Of a stretch of 64,000 bases of DNA, positions 23,681-33,710 are shown piece by piece. Position numbers and translations under genes: made by a program. Location: positions 1,612,001 to 1,676,000 of the forward strand of contig CANUEZ040000213.1 of assembly GCA_948099385.1 (NCBI GenBank), written 5' to 3'. The DNA is from Fasciola hepatica (lineage: Eukaryota > Platyhelminthes > Trematoda > Plagiorchiida > Fasciolidae). The notes beneath the pieces were generated by a model. That model was given only the letters and a program-made list of their open reading frames with translations. It was not told the DNA's origin and made no database searches. Within the stretch, counting starts at the first letter, position 1, and the number at the start of each line of letters is the position of its first letter.

Positions 23681-24119
23681 GGACAGTAATATGGCTTCCA
23701 ATAGCCTGCTCAATACAGTATAATTTAAAACTATGGAGATCAAGTTTACCACAGATGGTTTTCTCCACTAAGGAATAAGTACTAATCACGCCAGGAACAG
23801 TTAATTTTGCTGAAGGTTCGATTTTATTAGTGTTGCACAGTAGGAAGTAAAAACACAGCAAACGCACAACTGTTTTATTTCATGGCTCAATAGAAATTTC
23901 GCTGTTCATAGCAGGCTGGCGGGAAAAGAAGGTGATTATTTGGAATGCGCGACACTGAAATCGGGGTCGTATGAGCTTCCGGGGCTATGTTAGCTGATAA
24001 CAAACATGATCGCCATAAAACAGTTGATTATTGGTTGACGTTTGGCGATCATCTCCTTTAGAGTTATTTCAAGCCACATAACTAGTGTGGAAAAAAAGCC
24101 CGGAATTACAAGATACTGA

Positions 24120-24499
24120 TTGCGAGAATCGAGACACTTGATCCGTCACGTAAAGCTGCCATTTTGTGCTATCATCACTCTGTTCCTTGACAGTGTTGTA
24201 ACTTGTTCCTCAGGACAATTTCCATTGCAAAAAAAGAGGATTGTTCCTTTCTGTCGACTCTATCAGCCAGCTGTGTCAGCCAGCTGTGTCAACCAGCTAA
24301 AGATGATCTTACTATTATGCCTGAAACAAATAAAATCATTTGCGAAGAGAATGGGATGCCGAAAATTGAAGAGGGGAGAAAGTACAGCTATTTGATGTCC
24401 ACATCATTCGGAGTTCCCAACCGATTGACAACCAACAGTTCAATCACCAGGTTTTTCATCCCCGACTGCCGTTCCCGAAAAATTCGCAACAGGCAATAA
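24120..24499 (+). pseudogene. Gag-proximal open frames (copy 2)
   Basis: Equivalent of 11691-12085. Just upstream this copy has a 78-bp stretch (24046-24122 region) missing from copies 1 and 3, and that stretch has a relative at about 33400-33480. Confidence 0.35.
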
Positions 24500-24696
24500 T
24501 TGGTATCTTTGGGGGAAACAAATAAGAACCTTTCTCAAGAGTTTCCGAAACATGTGTTATTCCAACGTGATCTACGGCATAATCACGGCAGAGATATTCG
24601 ACAGGGTGGTTAACTCAAGAAAACTGGGGAATGGGGTTCCTCCGGAGATATTTCGCGCTGTAGACAGCTAACTGATACACCGAAACTGGTAACGGA

Positions 24697-24879
24697 ATGA
24701 TAGAGGGGGAATTCCAAGCCCAGATCCAACATGCGGATGAGACCATCTTTACGTATGCGAGTAACATTTGTTACCTAACTGGACGAGGTTTTGCCGATGA
24801 ATACCTGAACAGTTTGTCCTTCTCTAGAGTTAAAATAAATGACTTACGACATTACTGGAAGATTTGTAAACGTCCGTAG
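24697..24879 (+). pseudogene. Gypsy gag fragment (copy 2)
   Basis: 60 codons reading FQAQIQHADETIFTYASNIC and YLTGRGFADEYLNSL, which resembles the Gypsy gag pattern F....Q...E....YA..I..LA..AF. Cut off before any zinc knuckle. Copy 3 at 49132-49314 agrees; copy 1 has lost it. Confidence 0.55.
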
Positions 24880-24949
24880 AATGAGCAGAAATAAGTGAAC
24901 GAAGGGACAAACAATCCCAAAAGTGTTTCGCAATTCAGGCACGCCACCA

Positions 24950-25200
24950 CTCAACGGCTGACGCAACCGACAATGAAGGGCATACCCCACAAAGAATCCT
25001 AGTGAACCTATACAACATCACCGTGCACGGGAAATCAAAACAGAAACACCTGGAGAGATTTAAACAATACGGCTTTAAACTGAGGTCCACAAAATGCCGT
25101 TTCCCACAACCCGAGGTGAGCTATTTGGGGTAAGTAATGCTTTCTTCTGGAATTCATACTGACCCTGAAAAGATCGAACGGGTAGGAACAAGGTCTTCTG
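24950..25200 (+). pseudogene. Gypsy reverse transcriptase palm/thumb remnant (copy 2)
   Basis: Frames carry LYNITVHGKSKQKHLE (family YLDDI.VHS...E.HL), then QYGFKLRSTKCRFPQPEVSY and GIHTDPEKIERV (family G..L...KC.F....V.YLGH..S..GI..DP.KI). The two catalytic aspartates of YLDD are replaced (LYNI), and a frameshift separates the blocks. Copy 3 (49430-49660) shows the same loss, so it predates the duplication. Confidence 0.8.
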
Positions 25201-25370
25201 GAAATGTGGTCTCACTTAAGCCATTTTCTTTTACAATCTGCTTGGTTTGCCTCTCCATTCGAAGCGCTGTAAGGAGGAAAATGACAGCTTCCATAGAATG
25301 CGGCATGTGACATGACGTTTGCTGAAAGTCAGTAGATGTTTAACTCTGCTCCTATGCTAACACTAACAGC

Positions 25371-25595
25371 ATGTCACCTTCTGCTAGCCAGTTCACATTA
25401 GATATGAAAGCCAGTGGTTCGAGGATTGGGACGGTATGGACACAAATCACAAAGGATGGAAGGGACCACATATTAGCCTATGGAAGTCAATGCCTGAGTA
25501 AATCAGAACTTGATTACTACACAACGAGAAAGGAAACGTTAGTACTAGGATGTTTTCTGAGACGATTGAGGTGTTATCTAATGGGAGACTTATAG
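25371..25595 (+). pseudogene. Ty3/Gypsy RNase H remnant (copy 2)
   Basis: Same domain as 12337-12561: FTLDMKASGSRIGTVWTQ, LSKSELDYYTTRKE. Lysine replaces the catalytic aspartate of TDAS as in the other copies. Confidence 0.8.
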
Positions 25596-25814
25596 TTATG
25601 AAGAAGCTGGCATCAGTACTGGCTTTCGTTAGTGCTACTCGCCTCTCTGGTTGGGGTCAAAGGAACGTGGATTATAGTTGGTTAGACATTTTGAGGAACA
25701 ATGGTCAGAATAGAAGTCAGTGACTCGAATGCTTTGCTGTCTGCTCGTCAAACTCTCGTGCCAACCACTCACGAAAATGTCATTTCGACAAACAAAATTA
25801 CAAGGCGACATCAC

Positions 25815-25823
25815 ATATATATA

Positions 25824-25858
<35 letters not shown>
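25815..25858. repeat. (AT)n microsatellite inside RNase H
   Basis: About 22 AT units splitting the RNase H region; coding resemblance resumes immediately afterwards. Confidence 0.9.
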
Positions 25859-25859
<1 letters not shown>

Positions 25860-25861
<2 letters not shown>

Positions 25862-25990
25862 TACGTGAATTCACCGTCCGCACAGATCACCAGTCCCTCC
25901 AGTGTTTAAAGGATTTCAAGGATGAGGAGAGCCAGAATGCACTTTGAAAAGAAATTCTATTAGTGTAAGATTTCGAAAGCCGCTATCCAA
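25860..25990 (+). pseudogene. End of Gypsy RNase H after the microsatellite
   Basis: Reads REFTVRTDHQSLQCLKDF, the family block F.V.TDH.AL.WL. This block is found only in this copy. Confidence 0.75.
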
Positions 25991-25999
25991 TGCTGATTC

Positions 26000-26480
26000 A
26001 CTAGCACGTAGATCTGCACTTCATCACAAACGCTGTTCAACATGCACCAGACAAAATTTAGCATCAGTGAAAGTACAATGAGCGGAATAGGAAAAATGGC
26101 AACAAGAATAGGAGGCTGGCGAATAGACGAGTCTTATCTACGAGGATCTGCTCGCAGGGGCAAAAAGACCATCGAGGAAGGAGAATGAGAATTAAAGTTC
26201 TGAAACACATGGCCACGCACGTGGGTAATGTGGGACCTGCTGGTGATGGCGGAGCGAGTGAAATTCGTCCATTATGGACCAAATTGTTTCGTTCAGATGG
26301 TCGTTCCTCAGGCTCTAGTATGGGGAATATTCCAGGACCTGCACATTGATCTGGAGCAAACTGCCGCTGGACACCGATTTTTGTGACCACAAGTACACAG
26401 GCACGTCGTTCTCTTATATGATGTTTGAACGCTGCAGTACTTTCAAAAACCCGCTTCGAGTCAACCGGGAAGCGCTGCGG
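26000..26480 (+). other. Degenerate Gypsy pol linker
   Basis: Plus-strand frames give a loose continuation of pol (ADSLARRSA near 26000, where Gypsy elements have ADALSR). No clean frame. A 177-codon minus frame (26064-26597) overlaps and is judged an antisense shadow. Confidence 0.45.
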
Positions 26481-26584
26481 GAGATAGTTTATAGATATTA
26501 AAGAGAGTTTTTCAACAGGGAATCCTCCAGCCCTCTCCTGAAGACTATTTATAAGATATGACCCCACAAACGCAACCAAATCCA

Positions 26585-26780
26585 GTGATACCTTCAAAAT
26601 TTCACAACGAGTGGTACGGGCTTTTCACAGTAGAACGAGTGTTATTGGGCTCTAACCGTGTCATCCGAGACGTCCGAAGCACGCAAAATTCGTTCATTTT
26701 GTAGTTTTATCAACTGGGGAGATACGAAGATGAGTCAGACCAGCCAATAGAGCACGATGGTTCTGAGTCAAGTAAACCTG
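26585..26780 (+). pseudogene. Gypsy integrase C-terminal domain (tandem copy A)
   Basis: Reads KFHNEWYGLFTVERVLLGSN, VIRDVRSTQNSF and then RYEDESDQP, matching the SH3-like end of Gypsy integrases (L...W.GP..V......Y.I.......HFNRLKPY). Repeats at 29826-30021 and 33067-33262; a shortened copy at 50650-50715. Confidence 0.7.
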
Positions 26781-27079
26781 ATGAAACGGTCGAGATGGAG
26801 GCTGCGAGTAAATGAGGAATGGCATATGCGTGGGGGACGACTTTCATTGAACGGGGAGCAGTGTAAGGTGATACCGAAGATGATCGCCGTGAAGTACCTG
26901 ATTATGAAACATGCTAAAACCGTTCCCATTCTGAGCTTGCTGTGAGCTCATTTACACCAACTTTACGCATGATTCGTAATCTGTGATCAGTCAAGCATCG
27001 GAGACAAGAGTCATCAATACTGGTGGTATTTCGGTGATTGCTGAAGTTAAGTGCTGTATGCCTAATGCCGGTGAATTAT

Positions 27080-28180
27080 TGTCAACAATATCTAAGACGA
27101 TACTAGCAAACTAGGATGGACGGAGGAGCGTGCGGTGATGAATAGGTCAAAAGGTTATGCGCATTAGGAATAAAAATGAAACAAAAGGTGTGACTAAAAC
27201 TCACAGTTGTTCGGTGTTCTTATGATCAGGAAATGAGCGTCGAAGAGCCAATATCCGCCAATGTCTTCAGTTCAGTTCGGTCTGACAGCCATCCGTTGAA
27301 CAGAACAGGATGGTATTGAGCGATATGCCAAGAGATGCCGTTGAAGCCTCTAAAATGTTTTTTTTCACTCAGTTAGTTCCGACCGATATAATTCCAACAC
27401 ACTCCAGAGCAGAAGATGAGGCCGTGCCAGAATGAAAGCTTTATTTACAGCCTCTTTGTATTGCGCGGTGTTGACGTTCAAAAGGTGTGTAAGTTTTACA
27501 TTGAAACGTCGGTACAACAAAGGAGTGTCGCACCAAGGGACGTTGAAAATCATGGAAAAGTCGGAAATGTACAGGTACTATCAAACTCAAATCGGTCAAC
27601 AAACAAAACTGGATTTGTGTTCTCCGATTTGCGCTACAGATTCGCGGATGTAAAATAAACCGAGAAGTGAAGCATATGTTAGCAAAACGAAAGTGTTCAA
27701 CATGTCTCCGACACTGAAACCAATTCAAACCATGAGCACCGTCAAGTCTAATCAGAACGTTTCCAACATAAGCCTTACTTCCTGAATAGGCCCTTATTGA
27801 GCAGCGACATATACTGAGTGATCCAGAAAATTAGTACGTACTCGAATCGTGGCAATTTTACATCTCAATCTGACTAGGTCATCGAGAGACCTAATGGTTG
27901 ATTTCGGGAGACGAGATCTGAGGAAATTTAGGCATGCTTTTCCCGAAATAATCTTGAAAAGAAAAGCCACAGTTGCAACATTGCACGATTCATGTCCGGG
28001 ACGATTTCGCTGCATCTCAACATGGTGCACACTGCACAACCATACTGTTTATATAAGTTCATGTAAAACCATAATTTTCGATAAATATAGGGGAAATTTC
28101 AATAGTCAAGTTACGTCACCATGGTAAAGACACATGAACAAAGAACTGTTTTCGCTGACACAATATTAGGTTTTCATCAA
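27080..28180. other. Unassigned DNA in tandem copy A
   Basis: Diverged relative of the 17.5-18.4 kb block, then about 350 bp (27830-28180) that reappears in unit 2 at 57000-57350. The 92-codon plus frame 27849-28127 is nearly identical in all three copies (31090, 57018; one proline-to-histidine difference) but has no recognisable domain. Confidence 0.45.
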
Positions 28181-28186
28181 TGTATG

Positions 28187-28858
28187 GCAGCCGTTTGAAC
28201 AAACCTAAAAAGCCTGGTATTCTTTGCCACGTGAATGACCCGAAACGCAGTGCTTCGGTCAGCTGGATGTTGCGTCATCAGAAGATGACGAGCGATGGCC
28301 GACGACGGGATCTTATGGTTTCGAACGTTGTCATTATGCCTTTGATCTGACCCTGATTGCATCACAAAACGTTGTACCCAATTTGGAATATATTCAATCA
28401 CTCGGTTACGTAACTGCCGCTCTGTTCGACCCACGTAGGTTGCTCCGCGACTAAACTGAAATTGGTAAATCAGATTCGATTTGGTGTACAGAGGTAGACG
28501 TTGTTTCACCGACGGTGTGGGGATCTCAATCGTTCGATGAACAATTCTGAGGTCAGCTGCATAATATGTTCGGGCAAGTGCTGATCCAAGTGGTCGTTTG
28601 AGCAAGCAATTGATGTCGTCACGTTTGAATGGAAGACAAATGGTGACTAGTAGTTTTTCTGCTGACGAATTCGTTTGTCTGATCACTTTAGGCTTGCTGT
28701 GCCTTTCGATAAATGCGTCGGGATAAGCGTTTCTAGTCAAAGATTTATTCAGCTGTCGTAGTTCGTTGTCAATCATGTCTTCTGTGCAGATATGTCGTGC
28801 TGTTTGAAATAGTGTTCGGACCAGACCACGTTCATATTCCACAGACGCAAAGCTGTCA
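28187..28858 (-). mobile_element. PLE3 C-terminal fragment (tandem copy A)
   Basis: A 221-codon minus frame, the longest with clear homology in the window. It runs from the RT thumb (EYERGLVRTLFQTARHICTE) through a linker to a complete GIY-YIG domain: CGATYVGRTERQLRNRVIEY, then a histidine-bearing tail (ARHLLMTQHPADRSTAF). Starts within the SFVSVEYERG block, so everything upstream is missing; it abuts the Gypsy integrase at about 28858. One cysteine of the pair before the YIG box reads FSRG instead of CSCG. Confidence 0.88.
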
Positions 28859-28869
28859 TATCGCGGTTC

Positions 28870-29243
28870 GGGCCATTTGGGAAGCGCTGCGTTTTTTAAT
28901 TGCGGGTTACTTAGACGAATTCTTTTTGTGTGGATGTCGAAGTCCTGCTGGCAGAATGCTCACAGTCCGTTGATACGTACTTGTGTTGATTGGCTACTTT
29001 GCTGTGTGGTGCTAATCTATCGCCGTATGACAACTGATGCGGTTCCGGCAGCTAATGCCATCATTCATCATCCGATATATCAGTGAGGTGTTCTGAAATT
29101 CAGGCAAAGTGTCGTACTTCGAGAGTGCAGTGCTGCTGGAACTTTGTCAATTTCTAGGACTAGAGAAAAATAGAACTACAAACTATTCTGCACAGGGAAA
29201 TGGGCTTATTTCACAATTGAAGGCTTTCAACGGTCGAAATTCT
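28870..29243 (+). pseudogene. Gypsy integrase core, 5' part (tandem copy A)
   Basis: Frames give VDWLLCCVVLIYRR (family VDYFSRW.EA), then SYFESAVLLELCQFLGLEKN and RTTNYSAQGNGL (family FES.L..ELC..LGI.KTRTT.Y.PQGNGLVER). The sequence reads LISQLKAF where the family has LVERFNRT, so the catalytic glutamate is lost. Interrupted by a SINE at 29244. Confidence 0.8.
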
Positions 29244-29501
29244 CATGATGTGGAAAATCCACTTGTAATTTTCACATCGAAATGTCTGTCGCCGCGAGCC
29301 GGAATCGGACCGGCCACCCTCCACGTACCGGGTAAAAGCTCCACCAGATGAGTTATCACGGTCCGGACGGCCAGCTGTGAATAAAATCAGTGAATATTCG
29401 GTGACGCATGAACCATTATTCCAGTGATGCACAGTAACTATCCTGGTTTTAATCACTGGGCTAGCCTCGTCGGTCACTTTCTATTAGGGCGAGCAACACA
29501 C
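29244..29501 (-). mobile_element. tRNA-derived SINE-like insertion, family 2 (tandem copy A)
   Basis: Splits the integrase. The minus strand contains an A-box-like TGATAACTCATCTGGTGGAG and a box-B-like GGTCCGATTCC, 40 bases apart, in the order of a tRNA head. The equivalent site in unit 2 (around 50343) lacks the element, with only three extra bases. No target-site duplication is clear. Unrelated in sequence to family 1. Confidence 0.7.
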
Positions 29502-29714
29502 AAATGAAACTGCTTATTGCCACTTTGTCCCATTGCTTACCGTGGTGCCATCCACAGTTCTACTGGACAAAAGCCACACTTTTATGGAAAGGAATTGAAA
29601 TACGACGCCCCAAAAACAGACGACCAAGTTGTGTCAACAATCAGTAAATGGTTGTCGTGGGTATGTCTGCAACGTGTTGGACATGCTGAAGCAAGCCAGT
29701 CAATCATCTCGTAG
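29502..29714 (+). pseudogene. Gypsy integrase core, 3' part (tandem copy A)
   Basis: Reads CPIAYRGAIHSSTGQKPHF and YGKELKYDAPK, matching the Gypsy integrase block AYR...H.STG..P....G.....P. The expected frame joins the 5' part once the SINE is ignored, as seen in unit 2. Confidence 0.82.
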
Positions 29715-31427
29715 TCATATGGAGATAGCTTATAGATATTAAAGAGAGTTTTTCAACAGGGAATCCTCCAGCCCTCTCCTGAAGACTATTTATAAGATAT
29801 GACCCCACAAACGCAACCAAATCCAGTGATACCTTCAAAATTTCACAACGAGTGGTACGGGCTTTTCACAGTAGAACGAGTGTTATTGGGCTCTAACCGT
29901 GTCATCCGAGACGTCCGAAGCACGCAAAATTCGTTCATTTTGTAGTTTTATCAACTGGGGAGATACGAAGATGAGTCAGACCAGCCAATAGAGCACGATG
30001 GTTCTGAGTCAAGTAAACCTGATGAAACGGTCGAGATGGAGGCTGCGAGTAAATGAGGAATGGCATATGCGTGGGGGACGACTTTCATTGAACGGGGAGC
30101 AGTGTAAGGTGATACCGAAGATGATCGCCGTGAAGTACCTGATTATGAAACATGCTAAAACCGTTCCCATTCTGAGCTTGCTGTGAGCTCATTTACACCG
30201 ACTTTACGCATGATTCGTAATCTGTGATCAGTCAAGCATCGGAGACAAGAGTCATCAATACTGGTGGTATTTCGGTGATTGCTGAAGTTAAGTGCTGTAT
30301 GCCTAATGTCGGTGAATTATTGTCAACAATATCTAAGACGATACTAGCAAACTAGGATGGACGGAGGAGCGTGCGGTGATGAATAGGTCAAAAGGTTATG
30401 CGCATTAGGAATAAAAATGAAACAAAAGGTGTGACTAAAACTCACAGTTGTTCGGTGTTCTTATGATCAGGAAATGAGCGTCGAAGAGCCAATATCCGCC
30501 AATGTCTTCAGTTCAGTTCGGTCTGACAGCCATCCGTTGAACAGAACAGGATGGTATTGAGCGAAGTGCCAAGAGATGCCGTTGAAGCCTCTGAAATGTT
30601 TTTTTTCACTCAGTTAGTTCCGACCGATATAATTCCAACACACTCCAGAGCAGAAGATGAGGCCGTGCCAGAATGAAAGCTTTATTTACAGCCTCTTTGT
30701 ATTGCGCGGTGTTGACGTTCAAAAGGTGTGTAAGTTTTACATTGAAACGTCGGTACAACAAAGGAGTGTCGCACCAAGGGACGTTGAAAATCATGGAAAA
30801 GTCGGAAATGTACAGGTACTATCAAACTCAAATCGGTCAACAAACAAAACTGGATTTGTGTTCTCCGATTTGCGCTACAGATTCGCGGATGTAAAATAAA
30901 CCGAGAAGTGAAGCATATGTTAGCAAAACGAAAGTGTTCAACATGTCTCCGACACTGAAACCAATTCAAACCATGAGCACCGTCAAGTCTAATCAGAACG
31001 TTTCCAACATAAGCATTACTTCCTGAATAGGCCCTTAGTGAGCAGCGACATATACTGAGTGATCCAGAAAATTAGTACGTACTCGAATCGTGGCAATTTT
31101 ACATCTCAATCTGACTAGGTCATCGAGAGACCTAATGGTTGATTTCGGGAGACGAGATCTGAGGAAATTTAGGCATGCTTTTCCCGAAATAATCTTGAAA
31201 AGAAAAGCCACAGTTGCAACATTGCACGATTCATGTCCGGGACGATTTCGCTGCATCTCAACATGGTGCACACTGCACAACCATACTGTTTATATAAGTT
31301 CATGTAAAACCATAATTTTCGATAAATATAGGGGAAATTTCAATAGTCAAGTTACGTCACCATGGTAAAGACACATGAACAAAGAACTTTTTTCGCTGAC
31401 ACAATATTAGATTTCCATCAATGTATG

Positions 31428-32099
31428 GCAATGGTTTGAACAAACCTAAAAAGCCTGGTATTCTTTGCCACGTGAATGACCCGAAACGCAGTGCTTCGGT
31501 CAGCTGGATGTTGCGTCATCAGAAGATGACGAGCGACGGCCGACGACGGGATCTTATGGTTTCGAACGTTGTCATTATGCCTTTGATCTGACCCTGATTG
31601 CATCACAAAACGTTGTACCCAATTTGGAATATATTCAATCACTCGGTTACGTAACTGCCGCTCTGTTCGACCCACGTAGGTTGCTCCGCGACTAAACTGA
31701 AATTGGTAAATCAGGTTCGATTTGGTGTACAGAGGTAGACGTTGTTTCACCGACGGTGTGGGGATCTCAATCGTTCGATGAACAATTCTGAGGTCAGCTG
31801 CATAATATGTTCGGGCAAGTGCTGATCCAAGTGGTCGTTTGAGCAAGCAATTGATGTCGTCACGTTTGAATGGAAGACAAATGGTGACTAGTAGTTTTTC
31901 TGCTGACGAATTCGTTTGTCTGATCACTTTAGGCTTGCTGTGCCTTTCGATAAATGCGTCGGGATAAGCGTTTCTAGTCAAAGATTTATTCAGCTGTCGT
32001 AGTTCGTTGTCAATCATGTCTTCTGTGCAGATATGTCGTGCTGTTTGAAATAGTGTTCGGACCAGACCACGTTCATATTCCACAGACGCAAAGCTGTCA
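31428..32099 (-). mobile_element. PLE3 C-terminal fragment (tandem copy B)
   Basis: Same as 28187-28858, 221 codons open, with two residue differences near the C-terminus. Both copies being open reflects recent duplication rather than function. Confidence 0.88.
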
Positions 32100-32110
32100 T
32101 ATCGCGGTTC

Positions 32111-32484
32111 GGGCCATTTGGGAAGCGCTGCGTTTTTTAATTGCGGGTTACTTAGACGAATTCTTTTTGTGTGGATGTCGAAGTCCTGCTGGCAGAATGC
32201 TCACAGTCCGTTGATACGTACTTGTGTTGATTGGCTACTTTGCTGTGTGGTGCTAATCTATCGCCGTATGACAACTGATGCGGTTCCGGCAGCTAATGCC
32301 ATCATTCATCATCCGATATATCAGTGAGGTGTTCTGAAATTCAGGCAAAGTGTCGTACTTCGAGAGTGCAGTGCTGCTGGAACTTTGTCAATTTCTAGGA
32401 CTAGAGAAAAATAGAACTACAAACTATTCTGCACAGGGAAATGGGCTTATTTCACAATTGAAGGCTTTCAACGGTCGAAATTCT
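32111..32484 (+). pseudogene. Gypsy integrase core, 5' part (tandem copy B)
   Basis: Copy of 28870-29243 with the same lost glutamate. Confidence 0.8.
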
Positions 32485-32742
32485 CATGATGTGGAAAATC
32501 CACTTGTAATTTTCACATCGAAATGTCTGTCGCCGCGAGCCGGAATCGGACCGGCCACCCTCCACGTACCGGGTAAAAGCTCCACCAGATGAGTTATCAC
32601 GGTCCGGACGGCCAGCTGTGAATAAAATCAGTGAATATTCGGTGACGCATGAACCATTATTCCAGTGATGCACAGTAACTATCCTGGTTTTATTCACTGG
32701 GCTAGCCTCGTCGGTCACTTTCCATTAGGGCGAGCAACACAC
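32485..32742 (-). mobile_element. tRNA-derived SINE-like insertion, family 2 (tandem copy B)
   Basis: Duplicate of 29244-29501; the SINE therefore inserted before the 3241-bp tandem duplication. Confidence 0.7.
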
Positions 32743-32955
32743 AAATGAAACTGCTTATTGCCACTTTGTCCCATTGCTTACCGTGGTGCCATCCACAGTT
32801 CTACTGGACAAAAGCCACACTTTTATGGAAAGGAATTGAAATACGACGCCCCAAAAACAGACGACCAAGTTGTGTCAACAATCAGTAAATGGTTGTCGTG
32901 GGTATGTCTGCAACGTGTTGGACATGCTGAAGCAAGCCAGTCAATCATCTCGTAG
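32743..32955 (+). pseudogene. Gypsy integrase core, 3' part (tandem copy B)
   Basis: Copy of 29502-29714. Confidence 0.82.
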
Positions 32956-32963
32956 TCATATGG

Positions 32964-33386
32964 AGATAGCTTATAGATATTAAAGAGAGTTTTTCAACAG
33001 GGAATCCTCCAGCCATCTCCTGAAGACTATTTATAAGATATGACCCCACAAACGCAACCAAATCCAGTGATACCTTCAAAATTTCACAACGAGTGGTACG
33101 GGCTTTTCACAGTAGAACGAGTGTTATTGGGCTCTAACCGTGTCATCCGAGACGTCCGAAGCACGCAAAATTCGTTCATTTTGTAGTTTTATCAACTGGG
33201 GAGATACGAAGATGAGTCAGACCAGCCAATAGAGCACGATGGTTCTGAGTCAAGTAAACCTGATGAAACGGTCGAGATGGAGGCTGCGAGTAAATGAGGA
33301 ATGGCATATGCGTGGGGGACGACTTTCATTGAACGGGGAGCAGTGTAAGGTGATACCGAAGATGATCGCCGTGAAGTACCTGATTA
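32964..33386. repeat. 3241-bp tandem repeat, partial copy C
   Basis: First 423 bp of the unit, then the sequence departs at GTACCTGATTA (33376-33386). The junction between copies (29722/29723) is the normal order of the Gypsy integrase, because unit 2 has the same junction at about 50565 as a single copy. Confidence 0.93.
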
Positions 33387-33710
33387 AGGAATTGTCACCA
33401 ACAATTGTCTCTTGTAGTGTTAATTCAGGTCACACAACTAGTGTGGTAAAGAATTCGGAATTGCAAGATACTGAGTGCAAGAACCAGGACACTCCTCGTA
33501 TATTGTTGGCATTCTGTGACGACACTACCCTGCCCTATGACAGTGTCTCTATTTGTTCCTTAATATAAGTTCCGTTCAAAACACCAAGGGTTCTTCCCTT
33601 CTGATCTCATGCAGGTAAACTTCCATTTTTTCGTGATGGAGAGGAAGCGCACGCTCATAACCAAGAACTATCAATGCTCCAATGAACGAAAGGAATATAA
33701 AATTATGAAA
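33387..33710 (+). other. Gypsy-block fragment at the end of the array
   Basis: 33400-33600 resembles the gag-proximal region of copy 2 (24040-24250, shared ACAACTAGTGTGG and GCAAGATACTGA-like words), and 33613-33710 resembles 12842-12945. It is a diverged piece of the Gypsy-like block that caps the tandem array. Confidence 0.5.

Larger units (their letters stand above)
19990..25990 (+). mobile_element. Gypsy-like composite block, copy 2 (most complete)
   Basis: Repeats 7610-12710 at an offset of about 12351, and retains what copy 1 lost: the gag tail (24697-24879), RT (24950-25200) and the end of RNase H (25860-25947). Order of domains is gag, RT, RNase H, as in Ty3/Gypsy, with the integrase displaced to the tandem array downstream. 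Multiple stops and shifts. Confidence 0.78.
26482..29722. repeat. 3241-bp tandem repeat, copy A
   Basis: Repeats exactly 3241 bp later (26757, 29998 and 33239 match). Contents in order: Gypsy integrase C-terminus, a diverged part of the 17-18 kb block, PLE3 C-terminus (minus), integrase core split by a SINE. Copies A and B differ at only a few positions. Confidence 0.95.
29723..32963. repeat. 3241-bp tandem repeat, copy B
   Basis: Second full unit. Differences from copy A are isolated substitutions, for example near 27320/30562 and 28312/31553. Confidence 0.95.

Noticed and set aside
25635..25883. Minus frame across the AT microsatellite
   Set aside because: The frame consists largely of tyrosine-isoleucine repeats from the microsatellite and lies antisense to the RNase H remnant.
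26064..26597. 177-codon minus-strand open frame
   Set aside because: It overlaps a degenerate plus-strand Gypsy pol region, shows no domain, and begins across the 26482 repeat junction, so it is best explained as an antisense shadow.
29288..29365. Candidate tRNA gene on the minus strand
   Set aside because: A and B boxes are recognisable but the acceptor and D stems do not pair; better explained as the head of a SINE-like element.
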